Assembly (NCBI GenBank): GCA_018105865.1
Contig: CM030837.1
Span: 6,424,725-6,488,724, forward strand
Origin: Metaphire vulgaris
Taxonomy: Eukaryota; Annelida; Clitellata; Crassiclitellata; Megascolecidae
DNA length: 64,000 nucleotides
Reading direction: 5' to 3'
Below the pieces are notes generated by a model that saw only the letters and a program-made list of their open reading frames with translations, did no database searches and was not told where the DNA came from. The position numbers and the translations under genes were made by a program. This document shows positions 32,022 to 43,685 of the stretch, one piece after another. Positions within the stretch are counted from its first letter, which is position 1. Each line of letters opens with the position of its first letter.

Positions 32022-33070
32022 TAAACGAAGATATTAAGGAGCATCGCGATGCTGATATGAATTGAACAGAAACTCCATGCACTATTGGTCAGCATGACAC
32101 CGACTCATGCATAAACCAAATGGCGAATTCTTAGAATGCCAACTTCCCTCCAGAAACCGTCTGTCAACTCGGTCGCTTCGTCGAGAACATCTCTTCTGCC
32201 GTTTAATGCATCGACGATAGGACCTAATAGAACATTTTCTTCGTCTTCATATTCGTCCATCTCAGACTCCCGTACACCTCTTCCATTAATCCCGCCACCA
32301 GTCTACGACGTACGCAGCGCGTCGTGGCGTCATCAGAGCGCAATAAACGCTGACGTCATCGGGACAATTAGCACTGACGTCATCGTCCGTCGTCGTCGCC
32401 GTCGCCGTGCGCATTGGTCGTTAAGGTCTATATTTAGAAAATGGGGAAATAAATACGCTGCGAGCGACAGACTGCGTAGAAAAGCGCCTCTGGCGACTGA
32501 CTGCGTCACGAGAAACCGTTTCTGTCGAATGAAGATGATGATTCGACTGTTCCCGGGGAGGGTGGAAGTGGGGTGGGGTGAGGTGAGGGGTTACGACCCC
32601 ACGCCGCCACAAAGGCATATTCATTTATTCAGCAGTAAATTGTACGAGGCAGTGGATTACATTACCTCAGCCGAATGACAATGTTGATAAACGTCGTCGT
32701 GACGCTAAATTACACAGCAAAATAAGTAATAAGTAATAATGAGCAATAATAAGTAATAAGTAAGTCGAAACGTAACCAAGCAGTAACCTTATTAGGGCCT
32801 AATACGCGGCAATGTTACTTTTCTTTTTATCGGCGGTGAGCATTGACAAACAGCTTAGAAGCCATTTAATGCCAAACGTAGAACTATAAAATAAGATTGC
32901 GTCACCGTCAGCGATGCTGAAAAATTACTTGCAATATAGCTTAGCCATTGGAGCAAAACAGCAATATTAAATGCCCTGGTCTCGACAAACAGCCTCTAAT
33001 CTATCTGTCCTCTTAATGAATATTAATACTAACATAGACTCGACTTGCTGTTCACAGAAAACCTCATGTA
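32022..33070. other. GC-richer, CpG-containing zone without supported gene
   Basis: A 180-codon plus-strand open frame (32136-32678) is rich in Ser and Arg and contains a (CGTCGT)n run; composition, not homology, explains it. I do not annotate it as a gene. Confidence 0.4.
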
Positions 33071-33074
33071 TAGC

Positions 33075-33300
33075 AATATATATATATGTGTGTGTGCGTG
33101 TCTGTGTGTGTAGAATTGTGTGTGTCTGTGATTGTGTGTGTGTCTGTCAGTGTATGCTGAAAACACACACACACACATACACACACATTATAGCATATAT
33201 ATATATATATATAAATCTTTATTCTCATTAACTGCAGCTAAATAGACAATTACTCTTAACAAAATTAAACTAAAAAAGAAACAAGAGAATAAGCAAGAAG

Positions 33301-33372
<72 letters not shown>

Positions 33373-33447
33373 TTATTTGCATTGTCAGCTAAATAGACAA
33401 TTACCAACACAAAACCAAACCAAAAAGAAACAAGAGAATAAACAAGA

Positions 33448-33503
<56 letters not shown>

Positions 33504-33520
33504 TATATATATATATATAT

Positions 33521-33545
<25 letters not shown>
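33075..33545. repeat. AT/GT microsatellite cluster with duplicated 90-bp spacer
   Basis: (GT)n at 33086-33160, (AT)n at 33196-33213, 33303-33370 and 33452-33520, and (GACA)n at 33522-33550. The spacers between the AT tracts (33214-33302 and 33371-33451) are copies of one sequence containing TCTTTATT, GCTAAATAGACAATTAC and AAACAAGAGAATAA. Confidence 0.9.
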
Positions 33546-33551
<6 letters not shown>

Positions 33552-33900
33552 TACAGTGAAACAACAGGTTTGGTAAGAGTTTTCATACTACACTTTCACC
33601 AATTCCATCTAACCAATAGTTGCATATGATCGATGCAAGTATTCAACAGAGCCTAGACATGTGTGGAGATCTTTGTGAACACACAGACGAAGAGATGCAG
33701 ACAGGTAGGCAGACAGACAGACAGACATACAGACAGTAGATTCAGATAGCTAGAGGGGAAGACAAAGCGACATAGTGAATTCGTCGGTTTCTTTTAATTT
33801 CTGTCCCCCTCAGATAAGAGCATCGGGACAATACAAAGTCGCCTCAAAAGAATTAGTGGAAAATTGAAGCAACTGCACTCGTTTAGACAGAGGACCGAAG

Positions 33901-33993
33901 TTCCTGGATGCGCCGCTGATCTTAAGTTCTCACGACTGTCTTCTGTCACAGAAGACAGTCGTGAGAACTTAAGATCAGCGGCGCATCCAGGAA
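33901..33993. repeat. perfect 45-bp inverted repeat with 3-nt loop
   Basis: Arms 33901-33945 and 33949-33993 are exact reverse complements around TCA. The right arm spans the junction of flanking DNA and the left end of the MITE starting at 33976 (CAGCGGCGCATCCAGG), so the left arm is an inverted copy of that junction. Confidence 0.97.
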
Positions 33994-34243
33994 TTTCGTC
34001 TGGGGGAGGGGGGACATACTTCGTGTTCCGTTCTCCATTCTGCCCAACACCGCCTCCGTATATTATGGATCGAGGCGTGTTGCTAAAATAATAATTGAAA
34101 GCGACGAAAAGACGACGCCCGCTTATGTGTTCGTTCCTCTAAAATATTCAGCGTTTTCTCTATTATGGGGAATCAGGAGACGTAATTTAGTTGGGCTCGG
34201 GGAAGTACGTGCCTTCCCAGCTGCCCCTCTAAATCCGTCCCTG
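33976..34243. mobile_element. probable MITE, CAGCGGCGCATCCAGG ends
   Basis: Left end CAGCGGCGCATCCAGGAATT; right end, reversed, CAGGGACGGATTTAGAGG, giving an imperfect inverted repeat of C-A-G-x-G-x-C-G-x-A-T type. No matching target duplication was found, possibly because of the rearranged left flank. Confidence 0.55.
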
Positions 34244-34797
34244 CGGGGTAAAATTCCAGATTGACTGAATGGGCTGGGGAAAAGGGGGCGCGCTGATCCA
34301 CTGGGCGGGCGTGTACACTCGAGCTCCCCTCCGTCTCATCCTCCACCAGTCAGACGGCGCTCTAATAGAAATATTTATTCCTGAAAGTCGCCATTCGCCG
34401 GCTTCTTTGATCTGCGTCTTGTCTTTGCGCATGCGCAGGGCGCCCGTCCGGCCAGACCTCCCCTCTGAATATTTTCTTTTAAGCATAATCGTTTACCAAG
34501 AATAGCAAAAATTAATCTGCTGACACATCAATAACAAATCCGATCTCCAGAAATAGAAAGACAGCGAGCGGTGCCCCCTCCTGGAAAACCGCACCCGGTA
34601 GAAGGCGCAACTGGAGAAGACGCCGTGCCGCACCCGATGCAATTTTCTCGGTCGTCGTCGGCGCCACTATGCACGGAACGTACAGCGTACTTTCGTCAAC
34701 GTGTTTACAGGAATCCCACAAAATAGCAACTGAAGACGATACGGAGACCTTAAACAACTCTAAACTGTGCACATAAGAACGATCGTTTACTATGAAA
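34244..34797. other. unannotated, moderately GC-rich
   Basis: Open frames on both strands exist but none has recognisable homology or exon signals that I can defend. Confidence 0.35.
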
Positions 34798-35043
34798 CAG
34801 TGGCGTAGCCAGGGTTGGGGTTAACCTCCCTTGGCTGCCGAAAAAATAATATTTTTAATGAGTTTCTATCCATTTTAATTTTTTTGGCGCGACTTTGGGA
34901 GGTAAACCTCCCCCCCTTGGCTATAGAATGTAACGGTTTAAGAGGTGATGACTTTTTTTGCTTGTCAAGATTTTTCCAAAGTTGGTCACAGCCAAAACCA
35001 AATACCAAACACCCCTCTTCCGGAAATCCTGGCTACGCCACTG
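34798..35043. mobile_element. hAT-type MITE, CAGTGGCGTAGCCAGG family
   Basis: Ends CAGTGGCGTAGCCAGG and, reversed, CAGTGGCGTAGCCAGGAT. Flanks ctatgaaa and ctatgata match at 7 of 8. The interior has TTTTTTTGCTTGTCAAG, shared with the copy at 41507. Confidence 0.9.
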
Positions 35044-35199
35044 CTATGATACATCCGAACAAAAAATACAGAATGCGCGAAAGGCAGCGTTCCATGAATT
35101 AATTATTTGGGGGTATTATGCCATGCAGGAGGTCCCCAAACGCCCCTTTCGTTTAGTAGCAGCAGAGTCTTACATGGTGGCAATGGAGACGGGTATCTC

Positions 35200-35440
35200 G
35201 TCCATTTTCGACGGTACAGAAGTTCTACGAGGCGTCGAAGGCGAGTCGGGCGAAGACGACGATGGAAGCGGGCGGGCGGGCGGGGCGGGCGGGCGGGCGG
35301 GCGGGCGTAGGCGGCGGCGGCGGGAGGCGATCGTCAAGACGGCCGGCAGACGGCGGGCGGCGGGCGGCGTCGACGCCTCCTCGATGACACCGTCGCGGAG
35401 CGGCGCTTTCAAGACGCGAGATATACGGCGACGCGGATAA
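35200..35440. other. CpG-rich GGGC-repeat island
   Basis: Very GC-rich stretch with (GGGC)n at 35267-35308 and many CG dinucleotides, in otherwise AT-rich DNA. It could be a promoter-associated region lying about 0.8 kb upstream of the candidate first exon at 36257. Confidence 0.5.
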
Positions 35441-36256
35441 AAATTCAAATTCGCCGTCCATGCATACGCGACAGGCGCTGAATAATTAATTCTGGCGAAA
35501 TCTGTCGTCGTCGACTCCGTTTTTCGCTAGACTTCTCTTAAATCTGGGAAAGTGGCGATCATTTCACGCTGATGCTAGCAAGAAATTCGCGAGAAAGTGC
35601 GTAGTTTTCACTTATGTACAGTACAGTAGTGCTTCTTACATCGTCGCACGAGAATACCGAATGAGCCGCGGATAAGTGACCCTCGGTTACACAGGGCATT
35701 ACATTACCACGACGACAACTGTTGTCACCAAGCGATTTGTCGGTGGTTCGTCTCGGCATTATTAACGCGATGTTTCTGTACACCCTAGATATATCCATCT
35801 GCTGATCTTCTGTTCTGGTCTGTTTTAAAACTGAGTCCAGCATCTGGTACCATTCACTGAATCCCCGGGAAAAGTCCCAAAATAAAATTTCCAACAACAT
35901 TCGTCGAGCAGAAATAAATTCCGAGTGTGTTCGACTTTGGTGAGCGAAAGAGAAAGCTTCGCTGAACGACGAATGATACCATTAAACGTTTTCATCATTG
36001 GTAAAGCGTTCGTTGTCGGCCTAAGGAAGCATCTATTAATAACATTACCAATGTCAGAAGGGTGTCAGGGTAACGAATATTGTCGGAGGAATATCTGCTG
36101 TGACCGAATCTGTTGACCAAACCCGGCGCAGTGATATATATTATACGCGCGGCGGCCTGTGAGTTCAGAGGTCATCCGATCCCGGATGTGACGTCACTGC
36201 CAGCAGATGACGACGCGACGGTGAATAGAGCTAGATGCTGTTCGTTGGACGATAAT

Positions 36257-36351
36257 ATGGAGCTGATTGCCGTTCTTGTTCTGCTTCTTGTTCCCCGTTT
36301 TGTCGTCGCTAAGGTCCATCCGTCGCCGAGACTTCACCGAAAGACGAACAG
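36257..36351 (+). CDS. candidate first coding exon with signal peptide
   Basis: ATG in a strong context (AATATGG), 31 codons plus 2 nt, ending at a consensus donor CAG|GTAAGA. The peptide begins MELIAVLVLLLVPRFVVA, a classic signal sequence, followed by KVHPSPRLHRKTN. A TATA-like TATATATTAT lies at about 36131-36140. No homology is recognised and no downstream exon could be identified, so this is a candidate only. Confidence 0.45.
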
Positions 36352-36750
36352 GTAAGATCTCGGAACCATATGGAATCGAATTTCCACCGCTTTCTGCCTG
36401 GCGTCTTTGTCTTTTGTCCAGACAAGGCGCAGCCCTGATAAATGCTACAGTATAGCATCTGCAGAATAGCTTTCATTTACCGCTCATTGCTAGTGAGATA
36501 CAAATCATCGGCCTGAGTTAATTAATAATAATACTTATTATTACCTCGATAATTAATCAATACAGCAGACATATGCTAAGTTATAAACATGATTATGTAT
36601 AATACAGGTACATGCATCTGAAACTTATTAATTATTTATAAAAATCACCAGGCTAATCAAATCTGTACGGCACTAGCCTTAAAAATAAACCCAATTTTAT
36701 GATCATGTTAACTTGACGAAAGGTTTCGAAGACTATTCCGCGTTAGTTAT
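36352..36750. other. unannotated AT-rich sequence
   Basis: If the exon at 36257 is real this is its first intron. Nothing else recognised. Confidence 0.35.
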
Positions 36751-36751
36751 T

Positions 36752-36977
<226 letters not shown>

Positions 36978-37019
36978 TAATTATTAATTTCGTATTTTTA
37001 ATGCACCAGTTCTAATGCT

Positions 37020-38690
37020 CTAGGTACCCCCAATGAGCCGAGTTGTCGAGCTGCCGAGCCGAAAATATTTGGTCGTAACTGCAAAACCAAACCACGAAAA
37101 ATATGTGGTTAGCCAAAAATGTGCTATTGAGCATCGATAAATGTGCAGCGTACTTATGCTGTTGTGGTCTGTAAAATAATTAATTAATTAATTATCAGTT
37201 TGTGAAATTAACTATGACTGGCGATGACAATCGTTTCAACTGAAAGAATTGAATAGCCTTATTTTGCAGTGACGAATGCAATGTGTAGTAATAGCGCATC
37301 GAATCATTCAACCGAGGCAAACTTTAGGAATAGTAATTATTCGACCCGAAAATTTTTTAAAAATCACGCCGAAAATTTATACAATCGGGTAAGTATTAAG
37401 CCGAAAATGCTAAGTAATTGATTTTTCGGCTTAGCCGAAAACCAGCCGCAAATTCTACCAAGCCAGCCGATTGCATTTATAAAAAATCGGCTTGTGGATC
37501 TAATTATAGGGTAGGGGCCTAACGATCGTGAAGGGAGGATCTAAATAGCCAGTCATTATTATGAGACCAGCTGCATGCAAACTGGTGGTAAATTGCTGAA
37601 TATTTGTCTGTTTCTTTTGTAATTCTTCTCATCTGAAATCCAGAATAATCAGTTTGAGAAGAGGCGTCTCTCAGTCACTCAGTGTCATCCAAGGTTGGAC
37701 TGTCCTTGTAAACCAGCCCGGGAAATTTTGACAAAGGTGGGAAGCCCCGGGCAAATACAATGTGGGAGGACCTATTGTCGACCACAGGGCCGTCGAGAGC
37801 AATTCCGGGCCCCTGGGCAGAGTAGTCACGGGTTCCTATCAATGTTTAATTTAGACTCCTGGACTCCGGGGGGGGACTGAAAAAGCTGGGGAAAACTGAC
37901 AAAGCCGGGGGAATTCTGCTAGGGGCCGCTGTTAGTCCATGTAGTATTCCAAAATTTCCGGGGGGAATTTGAAATTTTCGGGGGAAAAGGGCAATTTCCC
38001 CCGGGAACGGCCTAGATTAAACACTGGTTCCTATAGGGAGTTTATGAAACTGGAGATGGCCTTTTCTGCTTCTTGTGTCAGGCTACTCGACTGAACAGGC
38101 GTTCATTGCTGCGCCATCTATCGAATGACTAGCAAGCCTTGTGACGCCAATGTAAATCATAATAATTATAAATTTTCTGGGAAATTAATAAGCACTGAAT
38201 TGAATCACTGTAATCTAAACAGGATTTACTTAATTCCGGTCTTATTAAAGAAATTTAACTTGAAAATGGTTTTGGTCTAGAAGCTTTCAAATCAATTATT
38301 CGAAATTTCGTCACTTGCACACCTTTTTAAAAATGCAAAATTAGAATATAGATACGAAAAATTCGCTTCACCGCCAGGTTGTTCCGAAAATAGGATGGTT
38401 ATTGCAAAGAGCAAAATGCTATGGGAGATATAGACCCATTTCTGCCATAAATAAATCAAATGTTAGCACGTAATGATAACCACATGAATTTGCAATGTAC
38501 GCCATTTATGCTTCTGCTGAATCAGGAAGAGGTGTTAATTAATATTTCCATTTTGATTTGTGTTTCAGTGAATAGTTTCAAGCTGCTTACGAAGCTCTTC
38601 AAGTCTTGAAGATATCGCTAATGCTTCTGAACAAATTATAAATTAATTATTTTAATCACTTGTTTCTTTTACTTAATGCAGCCTCAAAAT
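37020..38690. other. unannotated; two possible decayed elements
   Basis: 37025-37500 is rich in GCCGAAAA words on both strands. 37690-38020 is rich in CCGGGGGAATTTTGA-like words in both orientations. Both look like decayed inverted-repeat elements, but I could not define ends or target duplications. Confidence 0.35.
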
Positions 38691-38699
38691 GCAGTGAGC

Positions 38700-38930
38700 G
38701 CAAATATAGATATGAGTTGAGTCCACCCATCGGTTTGGTTGGGTTTTGTAATAAATTTCCATGTTTACGGTGGGTTGGGTCAGAGAATGAGTCATGTTTC
38801 GTATCGTTGATCGGTAAATTACTGTGGAATGGATTGGGTTGGGTGAAATAACCCCATTGCTTTCGTGGGTTGGGTCTGAATCATGATGGGCTGGGTTGGG
38901 TTGGCTTTTAGAAAATAGACCCATGTCTCC
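38700..38930. mobile_element. degenerate member of the GGGTTGGG MITE family
   Basis: Contains TTGGGTTGGGT words and GAAAATAGACCCATG near the right, as in the intact copies at 40246 and 58559, but lacks clear terminal CAGAGATG repeats. Confidence 0.5.
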
Positions 38931-39091
38931 ATTTCTAAGTGATCATCAGACCCTAAGAGAAATAATTTGGCCTTTGATTAGAAATTTATTTTTAGAAGTA
39001 TTTCATAGTCAATTAGTTGTCAAAATAGCTCTAGACACATTATTAATTTAGAAATAGCACCTAAAAATAGAGGCGCGTTGATGTTAATTAA

Positions 39092-39298
39092 AGGATTAGA
39101 GAACTTGGCAGTGACAGGCATGGTGGAGGGCAAAAGATCAAGAGGAAAACAAAGATTAAAATATACAGACAGAATGAGAGAGGAAATGAGGATAGAAAAT
39201 AACATCGAACTCCCGAGGAGCACTAGAGATCGAGAAAAGTGGAAGTCCATGGCCACCGACGCAGCAATGCATGGCACCTAAAAGAAGAAAAGAAGAAA
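39092..39298 (+). mobile_element. 207-bp 5'-truncated LINE, RTE-like C-terminus
   Basis: Encodes MVEGKRSRGKQRLKYTDRM, TRDREKWKSMATDAAMHGT and a stop, the typical pol C-terminus of RTE-like LINEs, then an AAG-rich tail. A perfect 12-bp duplication gatgttaattaa (39080-39091, 39299-39310) bounds it. Confidence 0.9.
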
Positions 39299-39924
39299 GA
39301 TGTTAATTAACTTTAAAAATTAAATAAATATCATCGTGAAAACACTGAAGAAAAACTTCAAGACATCTTGAAAACAATGCAAGCATACTTTCCATATTGA
39401 TGATAATTATAATTAATTATGGGAGATTTTACTGAGGATTTTAAAAGAACATCGTGCGAAATTGCTGTTGCCCATTCCAGCTTCTTTTCAACGTTTCAAT
39501 TGTCGTTGGATTTTATCTAGACTTTGATGCTGTTCTCAGTTCTTGATCATAAATGGTACTTGACTTTGCAGGAGGTTGGGACATTAACCTTCGCCACTCC
39601 TTCACTGGATGTTGCTTAACCCCAGAGGGAGTGAAATTTTGTTTTTAGCCGCCTTCCGACCCCCACTGGAGTAAAATATTTTGAAGTGTTATAAAAAGAG
39701 TTCCTTATTATTTTGTAAAATAAATATTCCTTATTATTTTGTAAAAAATATAGTTATTGCAAAGAGCAAAATGCTATGGAAGATATAAACCCATTTCAAT
39801 ATTATATATATATTATTTATTTTTTATATTTTCTATTTTTCTATTTCTATTTATTGTGTATTTAAGGCTAAATAAGTAAAATTAAAATTACGCCTACTGG
39901 GCATATTGGATCATGGCATCTGCA

Positions 39925-40097
39925 CAGTGGCAGCTCAACAGAGGAGGCCCGATGGGGCTTGTGCCCCCTACTGAGTGCCTGGCCCCTGTTTGGACCTATA
40001 CTTAATACTATATACCTAACAACAAATGTTTGCCCCCATGATTAGAAGTTGCCACCCCAACGGCCACCCCACTTGCCAAATCCTGGAGCCGCCACTG
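39925..40097. mobile_element. hAT-type MITE, CAGTGGCGGCTCCA family
   Basis: Ends CAGTGGCAGCTCAA and, reversed, CAGTGGCGGCTCCAGG. The 8-bp duplication catctgca is perfect. Length 173 bp. Confidence 0.93.
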
Positions 40098-40245
40098 CAT
40101 CTGCAGTTCTTTGCCAGATATGACAAGATATTGTCTGTAAATCTCCTAAAATGAGTGCAAGCCTTTATCCTCAAAAGATGTTCCCATAAAACAGACAAAA
40201 ATAGGAATATCGATCGAAGATGGCTTTTGAGAAGGAACAATACGC

Positions 40246-40709
40246 CAAAGATGTCCATGGGTCCATTTTTTAGAACCCAACCCTACCTGTCAAATCTTCA
40301 ACCCAACCCAACTCATGTCGGCAATAAGGTTACTCATTATTATATATAAAATAACCCATCCCACCGTAATACATTGTAATTTCTTAAGCCATGGCTTATC
40401 TTCTGACCAGAGGCGTAGCGACGGGGGGTATATCTGTATATATATACCCCCCAAAATCAGTCTGCCTTAAAGTTTTTTATGTGAGTTATATGTTGTTATA
40501 TGTAGTTTATATGGTTTATAGTTAAGGTTTATACCCCCCCCCCCAATATTTATGCCCTCCCAAATCAAGTTCCTGACTACGCCAGAAAGTACGCCCCTGC
40601 TTCTGACCCAACCCAACCCAACATAAATATGATAACGTTTGACCCAACTCAAGTTACCCAACCCAATCCAACCCAACTCGTGGTTCAACCCAGCCCATGA
40701 CCATCTCTG
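40246..40709. mobile_element. MITE of the CAGAGATGTCCATGGG family, split by a second MITE
   Basis: Ends CAAAGATGTCCATGGG and, reversed, CAGAGATGGTCATGGG, with CCCAACCC words throughout. Flanks caatacgc and cattacac match at 6 of 8. The insertion at 40408-40599 splits it. Confidence 0.82.
40408..40599. mobile_element. hAT-type MITE, CAGGGGCGTAGCGACGG family, nested
   Basis: Ends CAGAGGCGTAGCGACGG and, reversed, CAGGGGCGTA. The 8-bp duplication cttctgac is perfect. It sits inside the 40246 element, so it is younger. Confidence 0.92.
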
Positions 40710-41079
40710 CATTACACTTTAATATGCGATTCTTAGAACTTTCTTTAAAACACTTTTAGCGCCTTTTCGGCTGACGATTGAAATGAAAGTACATCTACCC
40801 GTGTCTTCTCTGTTTCCGGTCTCGTCGAGGTGTCTTCTTACAGTAGAAGTCAAAGAACTGTCAGGCGATTAACAGCAGCGCGTCCTATAATGTAATTAAC
40901 GGAATAGACGTTGAAAAATCTGTTTCAACGTTTGGGAACTATCAGGCGAAGAATTTGGCCAAAATTTACGAAACTCTGACTGTACGACCTTTCCTGTATG
41001 TTAAACAGACGAATGAAGTTCGATTCGCAAAGACAAAAACACCGTGATTAACTAGTTTATATAGCGCCATTTAAAAACT

Positions 41080-41284
41080 GACTCGCTAAGACCCTTCAGG
41101 TCTAGACTTAAAACACATCTATTCCTGACTGCATATCCGCCTTAACCTGGAATCTGGAAGTACGGACTGACCTCTGGATTACAACCTCGATTCACCACGG
41201 ACAATGATTCACGACTACGATTATTCACTGAAGGGACCATCGACTGGTGCAGATGTACTACTACAATGGCGCTAAAGAAGTCTG

Positions 41285-41350
<66 letters not shown>

Positions 41351-41378
41351 GGCCTACTACTACTACTACTAAGACGAT
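41080..41378 (+). mobile_element. CR1/L2-like LINE 3' end with (CTA)n tail
   Basis: Encodes SLRPFRSRLKTHLF, the usual R-x-L-K-T-H-L-F end of such pol proteins, then a 3' UTR ending GGCGCTAAAGAAGT and about 95 bp of CTA repeats. Confidence 0.75.
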
Positions 41379-41506
41379 CAGCAGGTTAACAACTGCGCCG
41401 TCCAAAAAATATAAGTAATTATTTATGAAGAAGCAGGAAAAGCATATTCTTGTCGCAAAATGAATAGCGACTATTCTTCTGAGGGAGACAGACATTAAAT
41501 TCCAGA

Positions 41507-41747
41507 CAGTGGCGTAGCCAGGATATCCGGAAGGAGGGTTTGGTTTTGATCATAACCAACTTCGAAAAATCTTGACAAGCAAACAAGGTCGTCACCTTAC
41601 AAATTATTTTGGGTCGGCAGCCAAGGGGTGGAGGTTGACCCCTAAGCTGCGTCCGAAAAATAAAAAAATTATGGAAACACATTTTTACAAATTTTCGTCG
41701 ACAGCCAAGGGGGTTTAACCCCCAACTCCCCCTTGGCTATGCCACTG
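41507..41747. mobile_element. hAT-type MITE, CAGTGGCGTAGCCAGG family
   Basis: Ends CAGTGGCGTAGCCAGGAT and, reversed, CAGTGGCATAGCCAAGG. Flanks attccaga and gttccaga match at 7 of 8. Confidence 0.9.
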
Positions 41748-41749
41748 GT

Positions 41750-42420
41750 TCCAGACAGAGAGGCAGAGGGGCAGAGAGGGAGAGAGAGAGGGGAGAGACG
41801 AACGCACAATTCGCAGTGTTATGCTACAGTTGAGCGATGCCAGATAAATTAATAGTCCCTTTCTGCTGCTACGGAGCAGTTCATCGTGCGGCTCTGCTCT
41901 CCGGTTAAATTAATCCGCCCGAGGGGGTGCAGAGGGCCTGTCGGGGGTCTGTCGCCAGGTGTCGCAAATTCGTAATGGCCACTGACCGGGAACCGTGCGC
42001 TGAATTTAATACTAATCGTGATTCGAAAGCGTGCAAGATATTCAAAGGAAATTTCTTACTGGATCCGGTGCGAATGCCGGCGGCACTGCTTCGAGAGATT
42101 CATCTCGTTCCCATTTCCGATATTCTACCCCGCCCAATCTTCTTTTCCTCTAGCCCTCCCTCCCTCCCTCTCGCCCTCTCCTTCTCGAACCGATTCGAAT
42201 GCAGAACGCTTCCTTCTTCTCCCTCCTCTACTTTACCCCGGTGCTCCTCCCCGATCCCTTTTCCCTTCTTCCCCCGGGCGATCGAATAGTCAAGACTCAA
42301 GAGTGGTCGTCGCCGTCTTCGTTTCTTCATAAAGATATCAGCCGATGGAGATCTGCGCTCATAAAGACAAATACTCATAAGAGGACGCAGCGATACGAAG
42401 AAGCGGACGAACAGATGGAC
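41750..42420. other. CpG-containing zone without supported gene
   Basis: Short GA repeats at the left, then overlapping open frames of biased composition. No homology recognised. Confidence 0.35.
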
Positions 42421-42424
42421 GCAC

Positions 42425-42440
42425 AGAGAGAAAGAGGCAC

Positions 42441-42481
<41 letters not shown>

Positions 42482-42550
42482 GTCAGACAAAGACAGAGAG
42501 AACGAGAGAGAGAGAACGAAAGACAGACAGACAGACATAGAGAACGATTG

Positions 42551-42603
<53 letters not shown>

Positions 42604-42740
42604 GACAGACAGACAAAGACAGAGAGAGAGAGAGAGAGAGGAAAGACAGACAGAGAACGAGAGGGAGAGGAGAGAGGAGGGAGGAATGGACGGAGGGGGG
42701 CACGGTGGGAGGGCGGAGGGATGGGGATGGAGGGAGGGAG
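42425..42740. repeat. GA/GACA-rich purine tract
   Basis: About 315 bp of GAGA, GACA and GGGA repeats; frames through it are artefacts. Confidence 0.9.
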
Positions 42741-42859
42741 GGAAGAATTAGCTGCCGACGTGCCTTCGCTGCAGTGATTCGTTGTCGACGAGACTGACGC
42801 CGGGTGATTACTTAGTCGGACGATAGGTGGCCCTTGATGTCGTCTGCTCTGTCGTATGA

Positions 42860-42900
<41 letters not shown>

Positions 42901-43045
42901 GGCTCTCTTCCTATTGGCCGTGATCGTTGGTCGTCGTCGTCGCTTGTACTGGAAACGATTAAGTCTCGTACGGCAACAGAATGGAAAGGAGGAGGAGAAG
43001 GAGGAGGAGGAGGAGAAGAAGGAGGAGGAGGAGGAAGATGCTGTT
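42860..43045. repeat. (GTC)n and (GGA)n trinucleotide repeats
   Basis: CGTCGT repeats at 42858-42900 and GGAGGA/AGAAGG repeats at 42985-43035 in a CpG-rich segment. Confidence 0.85.
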
Positions 43046-43049
43046 GCTA

Positions 43050-43685
43050 AGGACAACGAACACCTGATCAACATTGCCGATAAGATCCGATGATAGATAA
43101 CGTAATTCTATCCGGTTGTCCGATTGTCTCAACACGGCCTGCATATGCGCACAGTATTAATGGCAGATAATTTCCTTCGATATGGGCTCCAGATGCTATG
43201 ATAACACAACTACTCCATGCAGGACCCTGCGTTTACCAATAAGCATCAGTTTTCGCCAGAATATATTTGCACTCTACTGAGCCTTATAAAGTACTATAGG
43301 CTATTTTCGTAACTAAGATTTGAACCCGGATCTGCACGCCTGATGCCTTGATCACTGTAAAATCGGTCACTGTTTTAAATAGCTATGACCTCAGAATAAT
43401 ATACGCATCTGATTGTTATAGTTAGGTACGAGCGTTATATAAATATAGCATCCATGATCCGTTACATTATTCATACTTGTCGTTAGACTATATATATTTG
43501 ATCAGTGGCTGGATACGATACGCTATTTATAACCCATATCCAATAATGCCATCCGCACTTTTCCAAGTGACATATAGAGATGGAAACTCTTCATTCAAGT
43601 CAATGCATTTGTTTTAGGATCTTGTTATTTGAGCATGAGTGTTCATTCTAAGTCTATCTTTGAGCAATGTTTCTATTCTTTAAAT
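43050..43685. other. unannotated
   Basis: AT-rich sequence; nothing recognised on either strand. Confidence 0.35.

Noticed and set aside
32136..32678. 180-codon plus-strand open frame
   Set aside because: Ser/Arg-rich composition from CpG-rich DNA, no domain, no splice context that I can defend.
41080..41378. 7-bp target duplication ctaagac around the LINE end
   Set aside because: The left copy falls within the LINE's own coding sequence (S-L-R-P-F), so the match is probably chance.
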